NCBI RefSeq assembly: GCF_014842025.1
Contig: NZ_JACYUY010000023.1
Location: forward strand, 37,774 to 101,773
Direction of reading: 5' to 3'
DNA from: Massilia sp. CFBP 13721
GTDB lineage: Bacteria; Pseudomonadota; Gammaproteobacteria; Burkholderiales; Burkholderiaceae_D
DNA length: 64,000 bases
Of the stretch, positions 1 to 8,577 are shown in pieces. The notes beneath the pieces are model-generated. The model saw only the letters and a program-made list of their open reading frames with translations. It had not been told where the DNA came from and made no database searches. The number at the start of each line of letters is the position of its first letter. Positions within the stretch are counted from its first letter, which is position 1. The translations under genes were made by a program, and so were the position numbers.

Positions 1-1
1 C

Positions 2-517
2 GAGATGGCCTACGAGGCGCTGCTGTCGGAAGAGGGACGCGATCCGGAAGCGATCCGGCGCGTGTGGGCCGGCGTGCCGCCGGCGGACCGCACCAAGCCC
101 TACATTGCCGCGCGCGCCGCCGCCGCCTTCAACGCCAGCGGCCTGCCCGACGAGGCGCGCGTGATCGCCGAAGAGGCCCTCCAGGCAGGCTGGGACGAGC
201 GCATCGTGCGCGCCTACCGCGACGCCGCCGGACCGGCCGGTTCGCCCACGCTGCTGGCCCAGATCGAACACTGCGAAGCCTGGCTGCGCGAGCACCCGAA
301 CGACCCGGAACTGGCGCTCACCCTCGGTTCCCTGTGCCTGCGCCAGAAACTCTGGGGCAAGGCCCAGCGCTACCTGGAACAGGCGCTGTCGGACGCCACC
401 GCCTCGCCCATGGTGCGCGACATCCACCTCAAATTGGCGCAGATGCACGAGGCGCTGGGGCAGGAGGGGCCGGCGGCGAGCCATTACCGGCAGAGTGCGC
501 TGGCGACGATGCTTTGA
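2..517 (+). CDS. hemY: HemY-like TPR protein, C-terminal part (5' end outside window)
   Basis: C-terminal 171 residues of an open frame that runs in from the left edge, so the true start is not visible. The visible part is helical and TPR-like: an alanine-rich pair of helices, then 'HPNDPELALTLGSLCLRQ', 'LWGKAQRYLEQAL' and a final TPR helix pair ending in 'HYRQSAL'. This matches the end of HemY, the inner-membrane-anchored protoporphyrin-associated protein that in proteobacteria follows hemC-hemD-hemX. Only the periplasmic or soluble TPR tail is present here; the membrane anchor would lie upstream. The frame ends at a TGA and is followed by a repeat-filled gap before ppa. Family call is from pattern resemblance. 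Confidence 0.8.
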   Translation, partial: EMAYEALLSEEGRDPEAIRRVWAGVPPADRTKPYIAARAAAAFNASGLPDEARVIAEEALQAGWDERIVRAYRDAAGPAGSPTLLAQIEHCEAWLREHPNDPELALTLGSLCLRQKLWGKAQRYLEQALSDATASPMVRDIHLKLAQMHEALGQEGPAASHYRQSALATML

Positions 518-567
518 CCTTGTCGCCGGGCTGACGCGACACGTTTCGATGTGCATGCCGTGACACC

Positions 568-722
568 CGCGGGCATGCCCGCCCTACGTTACGCGTCGGC
601 CAACGATAAGTCGAGACCGTTGTGCACGTAGGGCGGGCATGCCCGCGTTCGATGTGATGTGACGGCCAACGATAATAGTCGAGACCGTTGTGCACCGTAG
701 GGCGGGCATGCCCGCGTTCGAT
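568..722. repeat. Dispersed hairpin repeat, three copies, two within a ~57-bp tandem duplication
   Basis: Most of the hemY-ppa gap (518-859) is repeat. A core with stem GGGCATGCCC occurs at 568-588, 626-648 and 692-717; the first is inverted relative to the other two. The second and third lie inside a nearly exact direct duplication (598-653 and 664-722) that begins GGCCAACGAT and ends GCGTTCGAT. The string GCGTCGGCCAACGAT at 592-606 also occurs just outside the 315-bp element near 21.19 kb, so the mobile or amplified unit is larger than the hairpin alone. No coding capacity is evident. Confidence 0.85.
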
Positions 723-813
723 CGCTCGATCAATCGAAAATCCACAAACGTGGTACACGTCGACCCAATCCGCACGACAAGCCGCCGCGCCGCACAAGCC
801 TATGCCTATTAGA

Positions 814-819
814 TATAAT
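814..819 (+). promoter_or_regulatory. Probable -10 element of ppa
   Basis: A perfect TATAAT lies 40 bases before the ppa start. No convincing -35 box is visible at 16-18 bases upstream. It is the only good -10 match in the gap. Confidence 0.5.
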
Positions 820-859
820 GCTCCCCTTTATTGAATTTTCAGCAACCAAGGATTAACCC

Positions 860-1399
860 ATGAGCTTGAACAACGTCCCAGCCGGCCGCGATGTGCCGAA
901 CGACTTCAACGTCATCATCGAAATTCCGATGAACGCCGATCCGATCAAGTACGAAGTGGACAAGGATACCGGCGCGATCTTCGTCGACCGCTTCATGGGT
1001 ACCGCGATGCACTATCCGTGCAACTACGGTTATGTGCCGCAAACCCTGTCCGATGACGGCGACCCGTGCGACGTGCTGGTGATCACCCCGTTCCCGCTGT
1101 TCCCGGGCGTCGTGGTCCGTTGCCGCGCTATCGGCGTGCTGAAGATGACCGACGAAGCCGGCGGCGATGCCAAGATCCTTGCCGTGCCTGTCGACAAGAT
1201 CCTGCCGATCTATAGCCACTGGCAAAAGCCGGAAGACCTGCAAGACCTGCGCCTGCAGCAGATCCAGCACTTCTTCGAGCACTACAAGGACCTCGAAAAA
1301 GGCAAGTGGGTCAAGGTCGACGGCTGGGAAGGCCCGGACGCGGCGAAAGAAGAAATCGTCAACGGCGTCGCTGCCTACAAGGCAAAAGAACAGAAGTAA
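860..1399 (+). CDS. ppa: Inorganic pyrophosphatase (family I)
   Basis: Hydrolyses cytoplasmic pyrophosphate to phosphate, pulling biosynthetic reactions forward. The 179-residue length is typical of bacterial family I enzymes. The signature acidic cluster is intact: D66-G-D68-P-x-D71, preceded by KYEVDKDTG and the YPCNYGYVP segment that line the Mg/PPi site. The start is set by an AAGGA ribosome site at 847-851 and conservation of the MSLNNVPAG N-terminus. Monocistronic: TATAAT upstream and a strong hairpin terminator immediately downstream. Confidence 0.97.
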   Translation: MSLNNVPAGRDVPNDFNVIIEIPMNADPIKYEVDKDTGAIFVDRFMGTAMHYPCNYGYVPQTLSDDGDPCDVLVITPFPLFPGVVVRCRAIGVLKMTDEAGGDAKILAVPVDKILPIYSHWQKPEDLQDLRLQQIQHFFEHYKDLEKGKWVKVDGWEGPDAAKEEIVNGVAAYKAKEQK

Positions 1400-1413
1400 T
1401 TGTCCGCGGACGT

Positions 1414-1451
1414 AAAAAGGCCCGGCACCTTTCGGTGGCCGGGCCTTTTTT
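1414..1451 (+). terminator. Rho-independent terminator after ppa
   Basis: An A-run, then a G+C-rich stem (AAGGCCCGGC..ACC / GGTGGCCGGGCCTT, one bulged base) with a TTTC loop, followed by TTTTTT. The A-run before and T-run after make it symmetric, so it may also stop transcription arriving from the minus-strand protease operon. Confidence 0.9.
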
Positions 1452-1477
1452 ATTGCCGGGCCGGCTTTATCGACTGT

Positions 1478-2902
1478 TTACCAGCCCAGGTCGCGCAGCA
1501 ACGGGTAGGTGAGATCGCGCGGCGGCGTGACCGTATGCGACAGGTCGGAATTGATCGCCGGTTCCATCAGCTGGTTCGGTTTCGCGTCCGTGGTGTAGTG
1601 CGATACCGACGAGCCCGGCTGATTCGGGTTCGGCGTGTACATCAGGATGCGGCGTTTGCTGTCGGTGCCGGCCAGGCGGTGCGGGTCGACACCGAGGCTG
1701 GCGATCACGTTGGAGCGGTTGCGCGAGCGGTTTTGCAGCGCCGCGCGCAGCTTGACGCCGGCCGCTTGCGTGATGCGCACCGATGGAATCCTGATGCTCG
1801 GATCATCGCCGCTCATGCCGGCCGGGTCGCCCGGCGCGTTGTCCGCCACCACCATGCCGATCGCGCCGGCCGCCTGCACGTTGCGCGCCTTGTCGACGAA
1901 GCCGCAGGTGCCGCGCGAGACCAGGGCGATATTGCCGCGCACGGCCCAGGCGTTGCGTTTGCTGAGCGGCGCGCAGGCGAGACCCGTGCCGTCGGGCTGG
2001 TCGATGACCGGCATCAGGTGGCCCTTGACGGGCTTGCGGCCGAGCGGCGGGCCGAACGAGGCGTCGCCGACCGGGTAGTGGCCGGCCGCCTTGCCAGCGG
2101 CCTTGCCGAGAATGGTCAGGCGCGAGCGCGGATCGAGCACCGCCGGCACGGCCGCGGTCACGTTCGGGCCGTTCCAGGACAAGCCGTTGACGCTGATCGC
2201 CGAGGCCACCCGTTGCGCCGGCGTCATGTTGACCCAGGTCTGCTCGCTGCGGTTGTCGACCAGGTAGTGGTCCCAGACCGAGGGAATGTCCTGGATCTCG
2301 GCGCCGGTTTCGTCGTCGGTGAAGGTCTGGAAGCCGAGGCCGTGCGCCATTTCGTGCAGCAGCGTCGTGACGAGGTCGATCGCGGGGCCGGCGTTGTTGT
2401 CGAGCCCGAGATAGAAGCCGGGGCCGGGCAGGCAGTCGGGGAACAGGCCGAGGCGCGAGTTGAAGCGCGAGATGATGTGCGGCTCGCCCGGACTCGACAC
2501 GTCGACGGTGGCCAGTTTGCTGGCCAGCGCGCTCGGATACCAGGTGGCTGCTCGCGGTGCGTTGGGAAAATCGGACCAGATCTCGTTGGCGCCGGCCGAA
2601 CCCAGCACGGCGCTGTCGGCGGTGCAGGACAGCGGCACGAAGGAGGCGCCGACACGGATCGGCACGTTGCTGGTGAGCGTCGCGCCCCAGATGTCGGCCG
2701 CGTGCTGGAAGGCGATCAGGCGCTGCTGGCCGAGCGTGGTGCCCGGATTGCCGCCGATCGGGGCCACCGGCGTCGGGTCGTTGAAGCCGATGCCGGGTTC
2801 GTTCAGGTTGACGATGGTGATGGTGGCCGCGTGTGCGCCGCCGGCGAGGGCGGCGCAGGACAGGACGAGGGCGGCGATGCGGGCTGGTTGCAGCTTAATC
2901 AT
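1478..2902 (-). CDS. Secreted PA-domain zinc metalloprotease
   Basis: 474 residues. A signal peptide (residues 1-26, ending GGAHA) is followed by a metallopeptidase region with the zinc motif HEMAHGLGF at residues 183-191, where H183 and H187 are zinc ligands and E184 is the general base. A protease-associated (PA) insert of roughly residues 310-420 follows ('NIALVSRGTCGFVDKARNVQAAGAIGMVV'). The C-terminus 'YPLLRDLGW' is typical of this group. The start at 2902 is chosen because it begins the signal peptide and overlaps the upstream gene by 8 bases (translational coupling); the open frame extends further up without signal. Probably an exported or outer-membrane-released protease; substrate unknown. 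Confidence 0.85.
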   Translation of the reverse strand: MIKLQPARIAALVLSCAALAGGAHAATITIVNLNEPGIGFNDPTPVAPIGGNPGTTLGQQRLIAFQHAADIWGATLTSNVPIRVGASFVPLSCTADSAVLGSAGANEIWSDFPNAPRAATWYPSALASKLATVDVSSPGEPHIISRFNSRLGLFPDCLPGPGFYLGLDNNAGPAIDLVTTLLHEMAHGLGFQTFTDDETGAEIQDIPSVWDHYLVDNRSEQTWVNMTPAQRVASAISVNGLSWNGPNVTAAVPAVLDPRSRLTILGKAAGKAAGHYPVGDASFGPPLGRKPVKGHLMPVIDQPDGTGLACAPLSKRNAWAVRGNIALVSRGTCGFVDKARNVQAAGAIGMVVADNAPGDPAGMSGDDPSIRIPSVRITQAAGVKLRAALQNRSRNRSNVIASLGVDPHRLAGTDSKRRILMYTPNPNQPGSSVSHYTTDAKPNQLMEPAINSDLSHTVTPPRDLTYPLLRDLGW

Positions 2903-3341
2903 GGCGATGTTCCTCGTTGTGCTGGGTGGACGCGGGGGCGTGGACGGCTTTCTCGGCGGCAGCGGCGCCTTCCACGCACTGCTCGACCAGCTTGCCGTCG
3001 GCGCCGCGCTTGACGACCGAGTACACGAGGCTGCGTTCGCCGAGGCGCACCTGGCGGCTGCCGCCCGGATGGGTGACCACGGACGGTTGCTGCAGGGCCT
3101 GGCCCTGGGCGCGCATGGCGGCCGATGGCGGCGGCGCCAGCGCACGGCTCTCGGCCGCGGTAGGCGCGCGCAGCTGCCCGGTCTGGGCGTCGCGCACGAC
3201 GATCATGCCGGACTGGGTGCCGGGGGATTGCGTGGTGGCAGGATGCGCCGGGCCCGCTCCCTCCTGGGCGAAGGCTGGTGACGACAAGCCGGCGCACAGC
3301 AGGGCGCACGGCAGGATGGCGAGGGTTCTCTGGTAGGACAT
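2895..3341 (-). CDS. Small secreted protein resembling the post-PEP-CTERM-1 family
   Basis: 148 residues with a clear signal peptide (residues 1-26, ending PAFAQ). The mature part has 'GMIVVRDAQTGQLRAPTAAE', then 'SLVYSVVKRGADGKLVEQCVEG' and a His/Glu-rich tail. This resembles a family I remember as post-PEP-CTERM-1 domain proteins in Massilia and relatives, commonly encoded just before a PA-domain protease, as here; the name is from memory. Function is unknown. The stop TAA overlaps the protease start by 8 bases, so the two are co-translated. The start at 3341 is the one that gives the signal peptide. Confidence 0.7.
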   Translation of the reverse strand: MSYQRTLAILPCALLCAGLSSPAFAQEGAGPAHPATTQSPGTQSGMIVVRDAQTGQLRAPTAAESRALAPPPSAAMRAQGQALQQPSVVTHPGGSRQVRLGERSLVYSVVKRGADGKLVEQCVEGAAAAEKAVHAPASTQHNEEHRHD

Positions 3342-3717
3342 GGTGGGTCTCCGCTCAAGCTTCAGATCGACGGCATGCGGCGCATGGAGCAGGGCGCGCC
3401 CAGGCCAGGGGCCAGCAATACGTACAACGGCGGGTTGAAGGTCGCCGTTATGATTCGGACCGTAACGAGCCCACGATGGTTCAGGGCAGGCTCGGTCCAT
3501 CATATGAGCTGAACGATCACCAACCTTGATCTAGCTTCAATGTCCGCAGCGGCTGAGCGGGCAGGAATTCCATGAGCGCGGAAATTTTCTTTTTGCCATG
3601 TCGGCGCAAGTGACCGTTACGCGTGGACGGCAGAGCCGCCTCTCGTGGCCCGGTCCACCCTACGACCTACGCTGTGAGGAAATTTGCGGACGGCAGGACG
3701 CCGTCCGCGGGTACGGG
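3342..3717. other. Intergenic, 376 bases
   Basis: No gene supported. A degenerate copy of the dispersed repeat is visible at about 3617-3665 (CGCGTGGACGG ... GGTCCACCCTACG), with mismatched arms. The part nearest 3341 should hold the promoter of the minus-strand protease operon, but I see no strong -35/-10 pair. Confidence 0.5.
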
Positions 3718-4791
3718 TCAGCGCCGCGCGAGATAGCTGCGCAGGCGCAGCTTGCCGACGATACCGATCGGGAAGAAGTAAATCGACAGCACGAACAGCA
3801 CGCCCAGCCACAGCATCCAGCGGTCCGGATGCAGGGCGGCGGCCAGCAGGGGCACGCCTTCCAGCGCCGCCGAGCCGTGCGCCATCAGTTCCTTCAGGTA
3901 GTTCTGCGCCAGGATGAAGAGCGCGGCGCCGACCACCGCGCCGTACATCGTGCCCATGCCGCCGATGACGACGATCAGCAGGATGTCGGTCATCACCTCG
4001 AAGCCGAGCGAAGTCTTGGGGCCGACGTAGCGCAGCCATAGCGCCATCAGCGCGCCGGCCAGGGCCGCCACCAGCGCCGCCAGGCAATTGGCCCAGATGC
4101 GGTAGACGACGGTGCGGTAACCGAGCGCCTCGGCGCGGAATTCGTTCTCGCGGATCGCCTGCAGCACGCGCCCGAACGGTGAGTTCACCAGGCGCAGCAG
4201 GAACAGGAACAGCAGCAGGCAACCGAAGAACACCAGGTAATAGGTCAGCAGCTTGCCGTCGATGGAACGGCCGAAGACCTCGGTTTCCATCAGCGTGAAG
4301 CCGGGCGACAGCACTTCCGGCACGCTGAAGGTCTTGCCGTCCTCGCCGCCGGTAAAATCGGACAGTTGCGACGCCAGCACCGCGAACGAGGACGCCACCG
4401 CGAGCGTGATCATGGCGTAGAAGATGGCGCGCACGCGCAGGGCGAACAGGCCGACGACAAAAGCCAGCGCCAGCGCCAGCAGCAGCGCCAGGCCCAGGCC
4501 GGTCAACGCCGCCGTCCAGGTCGGCTCGTCGACGGAGGCCAGGCCCAGGCCGATGCCGTAGGCGCCGATCCCGTAGAACATCGTGTGGGCGAACGAGACG
4601 ATGCCGGTATAGCCCAGCAACAGGTCGTAGGACGCCACCAGCACGATGTAGACGCAGATCGTGGCCGCCGTGTTGAGCGGGCGCGCGCCCGAGGTCAGGA
4701 AAGGTGCGAACGCCAGGCCGAGGAAGACCAGCAGCAGCACCAGGGTGAGGATGCGGCTGCGCGGCAGGTCGCCTGATAGAAGTCGGTTCAT
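3718..4791 (-). CDS. livM: Branched-chain amino-acid ABC transporter permease LivM
   Basis: 357 residues, multi-pass inner-membrane permease. The hallmark segment 'SYDLLLGYTGIVSFAHTMFYGIGAYGIG' near residues 53-80 and the 'GGMGTMYGAVVGAALF' cytoplasmic loop typical of LivM are present. Last gene of the livKGFHM run; it starts 3 bases after the livH stop. With LivH it forms the transmembrane heterodimer energised by LivF/LivG. Substrate could be leucine-type amino acids, urea or short amides; the sequence does not decide. Confidence 0.92.
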   Translation of the reverse strand: MNRLLSGDLPRSRILTLVLLLVFLGLAFAPFLTSGARPLNTAATICVYIVLVASYDLLLGYTGIVSFAHTMFYGIGAYGIGLGLASVDEPTWTAALTGLGLALLLALALAFVVGLFALRVRAIFYAMITLAVASSFAVLASQLSDFTGGEDGKTFSVPEVLSPGFTLMETEVFGRSIDGKLLTYYLVFFGCLLLFLFLLRLVNSPFGRVLQAIRENEFRAEALGYRTVVYRIWANCLAALVAALAGALMALWLRYVGPKTSLGFEVMTDILLIVVIGGMGTMYGAVVGAALFILAQNYLKELMAHGSAALEGVPLLAAALHPDRWMLWLGVLFVLSIYFFPIGIVGKLRLRSYLARR

Positions 4792-4794
4792 TGG

Positions 4795-5829
4795 TCAGCC
4801 CCGCGATGTCGAATACAGGCCGGCCGGGCGCCACATCAGCACCGCGATCATCAGCGCGATGTTCGAGACCAGCGCGAATTTCGGCGTCAGGAAGCCGGCG
4901 TAATTCGCCACCAGCGCCATCAGGATCGAGCCGATGAAGCAGCCGCCCACCGACCCCAGGCCGCCGATGATGATGACGATGAAGATCATGACGATGGTTT
5001 CGCTGCCCATCGCGGCCGACAGGGTTTCCTTGTACAGGCCCCACATCACGCCGCCCAGGCCGGCCAGCGCCGAACCTGCCGCGAACACGGCCACGAACAG
5101 GCGCCGGATACGGTAGCCCAGGCTCTCGACCATGTCGCGGTTTTCGACGCCGGCGCGAATCAGCAAACCGATCTTGGTGCGGTTCAAAGTCAGGAACAGC
5201 ACGGCGAACACGACCAGCCCGACCACGACCGCCAGCAGGCGGTATTTTTCGATCGCCGCGTCGCCCAGGAAGATGGCGCCGCGCAGCGAGGTCGGCAGCG
5301 GCAGCGGAATGGTTTCCGCGCCCCAGATCACGTTGATCAGCTGTTCGGCCACGATCATGCCGCCCATCGTGATCAGGATCTGCTTCAAATGCTGGCCATA
5401 CACCGGCATGATGATGACGCGCTCGAAGGCCCAGCCGAGCAGGGCGGTGACGAGCATGGCCACCGTGACGGCCAGCCCGAGCACGCCGAGGTTGAGCAGC
5501 AGCGAATCGGCTTCCAGCGCCCAGCGCATCGGCAACAGCACCAGGGTGGCCGTGAAGGCGCCGACCGACACAAAGGCGCCATGGCCGAAGTTCAGCACGT
5601 CCATCAGGCCGAACACCAGCGTCAAGCCGCTCGCCATGATGAAGATCATCATGCCCATGGCGAGGCCGGCGACGGTCAAGGTAACCCAGGTCGGGAAACT
5701 GCCGACCAGCGGCAGCATGGCCAGGGCCAGCACGGGCACCAGCAGCAGCGGCGCGATGTCGCGCGGTGCGCTGGGCAGCGGCGCGTCCGCTGTGGAATCC
5801 ACAGGTACGAGAGGTAAAGTTGCACTCAT
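4795..5829 (-). CDS. livH: Branched-chain amino-acid ABC transporter permease LivH
   Basis: About 344 residues. N-terminal soluble stretch of ~30 residues, then hydrophobic segments with the LivH hallmark 'GLTLVFGLMDVLNFGHGAF' and the loop 'GGLGSVGGCFIGSI'. Two adjacent ATGs exist (5832 and 5829); 5829 is preferred because TAGGA then sits 6 bases upstream rather than 3. Lies between livF and livM with gaps of 8 and 3 bases, so it belongs to one transcript. Confidence 0.9.
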   Translation of the reverse strand: MSATLPLVPVDSTADAPLPSAPRDIAPLLLVPVLALAMLPLVGSFPTWVTLTVAGLAMGMMIFIMASGLTLVFGLMDVLNFGHGAFVSVGAFTATLVLLPMRWALEADSLLLNLGVLGLAVTVAMLVTALLGWAFERVIIMPVYGQHLKQILITMGGMIVAEQLINVIWGAETIPLPLPTSLRGAIFLGDAAIEKYRLLAVVVGLVVFAVLFLTLNRTKIGLLIRAGVENRDMVESLGYRIRRLFVAVFAAGSALAGLGGVMWGLYKETLSAAMGSETIVMIFIVIIIGGLGSVGGCFIGSILMALVANYAGFLTPKFALVSNIALMIAVLMWRPAGLYSTSRG

Positions 5830-5837
5830 CATGAATC

Positions 5838-6563
5838 CTATTGGTGGGAGTCGAGCGCCAGCCCGAGCAGGCGCTGCTGTAGTTCGTCGTCGCGGGCCAG
5901 GGCCGCCATCGATCCGGCATGGGCCACGCGGCCGTCGTCCATCACGCTGACGGTGTCGCCGAGCGAACGCACGAAATTGAAATTCTGCTCGACCAGCAGG
6001 ATCGTCGTCTCACTGTCCTTCAGTTCGCGGAAGGCCGCGATCAGGCTCTGGACGATGGCCGGGGCCAGGCCCTTGGTCGGCTCGTCGACCAGCAGCAGCT
6101 TGCGCGGCTCGACGATTGCGCGCGCGATCGCCACCATCTGTTTCTGGCCGCCCGACAGGTTGCCGGCCGGGTAATTCCAGAATTTTTTCAGGGCCGGGAA
6201 GAAGCCGAAGATCCAGTCCACGCGCGCCTGGTCGAGCGGGCCGTTGCGTGCCGCCAGGTGCAGGTTCTCGCGCACGGTGAGACTGGAAAAGACCGCCATG
6301 CTCTCGGGGACGTAGGCGATGCCGGCGCGCGCGATGTCGGGCGTGGCCAATTTGGTGATGTCGCGGCCGTCGAAGGTGATCGCGCCGGCGCTGGCCTGCC
6401 ACAGGCCCATGATGGTGCGCAGGGTGGTGGTCTTGCCGGCGCCGTTGCGGCCCAGCAGCACCGACAGGCCGCCGCGCGGCACGACCAGGTCGACCCCTTG
6501 CAGGATGTGGTAGCGGCCGATGTGGGTGTGCACGCCTGACAGGGTTAAGAGCGGATCAGGCAT
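5838..6563 (-). CDS. livF: Branched-chain amino-acid ABC transporter ATPase LivF
   Basis: 241 residues. Walker A 'GRNGAGKTT', ABC signature 'LSGGQKQM', Walker B 'LLLVDEPTKGLAP' and the switch histidine region 'LLVEQNF' are all intact. The 'TKGLAP' wording is characteristic of LivF rather than LivG. The start at 6563 overlaps the livG stop by 8 bases; a longer open frame upstream is not coding. Cytoplasmic, pairs with LivG on the LivHM permease. Confidence 0.92.
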   Translation of the reverse strand: MPDPLLTLSGVHTHIGRYHILQGVDLVVPRGGLSVLLGRNGAGKTTTLRTIMGLWQASAGAITFDGRDITKLATPDIARAGIAYVPESMAVFSSLTVRENLHLAARNGPLDQARVDWIFGFFPALKKFWNYPAGNLSGGQKQMVAIARAIVEPRKLLLVDEPTKGLAPAIVQSLIAAFRELKDSETTILLVEQNFNFVRSLGDTVSVMDDGRVAHAGSMAALARDDELQQRLLGLALDSHQ

Positions 6564-7338
6564 GTTCGGTTTCCGGTGTTCCAAGATAGGCTTCCTGGAC
6601 GATCTTCGATTGCATGACCTCGGCGGGCTCGCCGTCGGCCACCAGGGTACCGTTGTGCAGCACGATGATGCGGTCGGCCAGCTGGCGCACCACGTCCATC
6701 TTGTGCTCGACCAGCAGCACGGTCTTGTTGGCATCGCGTTTCACCGCGTGGATCAGGTCGAGTACGACCGGCACCTCGTCCACGCTCATGCCGGCGGTCG
6801 GTTCGTCGAACATCAGGATGTCGGGTTCCAGCGCCAGCAGGATCGCCACTTCCAGCTTGCGCTGGTCGCCGTGCGAGAGCGAGCCGACGTGGGCGTCGCG
6901 CTTGCCCGCCATCGCCACCCGCTCCAGGTAATGCTCGGCGCGCGCGATCAGCTCCTTGTGCCCGAACCAGACCGAGAACATATTCATGCCGACCCCGGCG
7001 CGGCTTTGCACAGCCAGGCGCACGTTTTCGATGACGGTGAGGTTGGGGAACAGGTTGGTCAGCTGGAAGGCGCGGCCGATGCCGAGCCGTGTCCGGCGTG
7101 CGGCACCAAGACGCGTGACATCCGCGCCCTTCAACAGCACGCTGCCCGCCGTGGCCGGCAGCTGCCCCGAGACCAGGTTGAAATAGGTCGTCTTGCCGGC
7201 GCCGTTGGGGCCGACGATCACCGTCAGCGTGCCTGGATAGAAGTCGGCCGTCACCGCGTTGACGGCGACGTGGCCGCCGAAGCGGATCGTCAGGCCGCGG
7301 GTGGACAAGGACGGCTGCTGGTTATTCACGTCGGCCAT
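6556..7338 (-). CDS. livG: Branched-chain amino-acid ABC transporter ATPase LivG
   Basis: 260 residues. Walker A 'GPNGAGKTT', a LivG-type 'RLGIGRAFQLTNLFPNLTVIENV' Q-loop region, signature 'LSHGDQRKLEV' (SHGDQ instead of SGGQ, usual in LivG and urea-type UrtD), Walker B 'ILMFDEPTAGMS' and 'VLLVEHKMD'. Only one base separates it from the livK stop. The SHGDQ motif is shared with UrtD, so a urea/amide role for the cluster remains possible. Confidence 0.92.
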   Translation of the reverse strand: MADVNNQQPSLSTRGLTIRFGGHVAVNAVTADFYPGTLTVIVGPNGAGKTTYFNLVSGQLPATAGSVLLKGADVTRLGAARRTRLGIGRAFQLTNLFPNLTVIENVRLAVQSRAGVGMNMFSVWFGHKELIARAEHYLERVAMAGKRDAHVGSLSHGDQRKLEVAILLALEPDILMFDEPTAGMSVDEVPVVLDLIHAVKRDANKTVLLVEHKMDVVRQLADRIIVLHNGTLVADGEPAEVMQSKIVQEAYLGTPETEHA

Positions 7339-7339
7339 C

Positions 7340-8551
7340 TCAGCGCTTGTTCTTGACCGGCAGCGGCAGCTCGGCGGTCGGGATTTCGCGCACCAGTTCC
7401 AGCAGATCCCACTCGTTCTTCTGGTCTTTCTTGATGCGGAAATGGTACATCGACTGCAGCGCCTGGTGGTCTTCCTTGCGGAAGGTCATCGGGCCCTTCG
7501 GCGTCTCGAATTTCATGCCTTCCATTGCGGCGATGAGCTGGTCGCTATTAATTTGGCCACTGCGGTTCGGCACTTTGGAAAGGGCATTGAACACGGCGCT
7601 GGCCGCGGCGAAGCCGCCGGCGGTGAACATGTCGGGCGGCGCCTTGAAGCGCTTCTGGTGTTCCGCCACCAGCCAGTCGTTCATCTTGTTCTTCGGGAAG
7701 GCGTAGTAGTAATAGATGGTGCCTTCGGTGCCGGCGTAGTTCTTCCAGGTCTTCATCACCGGCAGGATGTTGCCGCCCGGGGCCAGCATGACGCCAAAGC
7801 GTTCCGGCTTCATGTCGGCGATCTTGTTCATCGGGTTCGGTCCGGCCCAGACGATCTGCAGCACGCGCGGCTGCGGCTTGTCTTTCAAGGCGTCGAACAG
7901 GCGCTGGGTCGAGGCGGTGAAATCGGTGGTCGTCATCGGCGCGTATTCTTCGTGGACCACCTTGGCCTTGCTGCCGGTGGCGGCCAGCGCTTCCTTGCCG
8001 GCCTTGATGGCGTCGCGGCCGAATGCATAGTCCTGGGTCAGGAAGCCGACGCTGCCGGCTTTCAGGGTGCTGGCGGCGGCCATCGCATCCTGCATCGAGC
8101 TGCGCGCGGTGCGGAAGATGTACTTGTTCCACTTGTCGCCGGTGATGGCGTCGGCCACGGCCGGCTCGATGATCAGCACCTTCTTGTATTCCTTGGCCAC
8201 CGGCAGCATGGCCAAGGCCGAGCCGGAGGAGGAGGTGCCCACCGCGATGTCGACCTTGTCGTCGCCATAGGCTTCGGCCAGCAGTGTGCGCCCGAGGTCC
8301 GGCTTGCTCTGGTCGTCCTTGACGATCACCTTCAGCTTGCGCCCGGCGATTTCCATCTTGCCGCCGGTGAGGTATTCGAGGCCCATCATGAAGCCGGTCT
8401 CGGTTTCCTTGGCATAGGCTTCGAGGGCGCCGGTCTTGCCGGCGATGAGGGCGACCTTCAGGTCGGGGCCGGCGCCCAGCGCAGTGGGCGCGGCGCCGGC
8501 GGCAAAGGCGAGGAGGAGGGACAAGCTCAAGGGTTTGATCAGGTGGTGCAT
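7340..8551 (-). CDS. Periplasmic substrate-binding protein of the Liv-type ABC transporter
   Basis: 403 residues. Signal peptide of ~26 residues ending ALGAG; then a type-I periplasmic binding fold starting 'DLKVALIAGKTGALEAYAKETETGFMMGLEYL', with 'VDIAVGTSSSGSALAMLPVAKEYKKVLI' and 'QDYAFGRDA'. First gene of the operon. The binding-loop serines ('GTSSSGSA') fit an amino-acid or amide ligand, but the protein is divergent from the classical leucine binder, so substrate is open. Confidence 0.88.
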   Translation of the reverse strand: MHHLIKPLSLSLLLAFAAGAAPTALGAGPDLKVALIAGKTGALEAYAKETETGFMMGLEYLTGGKMEIAGRKLKVIVKDDQSKPDLGRTLLAEAYGDDKVDIAVGTSSSGSALAMLPVAKEYKKVLIIEPAVADAITGDKWNKYIFRTARSSMQDAMAAASTLKAGSVGFLTQDYAFGRDAIKAGKEALAATGSKAKVVHEEYAPMTTTDFTASTQRLFDALKDKPQPRVLQIVWAGPNPMNKIADMKPERFGVMLAPGGNILPVMKTWKNYAGTEGTIYYYYAFPKNKMNDWLVAEHQKRFKAPPDMFTAGGFAAASAVFNALSKVPNRSGQINSDQLIAAMEGMKFETPKGPMTFRKEDHQALQSMYHFRIKKDQKNEWDLLELVREIPTAELPLPVKNKR

Positions 8552-8577
8552 GGTGTCTCCTGTGGTTCTATATGTAT

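Noticed and set aside
3718..8551. Urea transporter urtABCDE
   Set aside because: LivG has the SHGDQ signature shared with UrtD, but the gene order, the absence of urease genes and the LivF wording fit the general branched-chain/amide class better; left open in the annotation.
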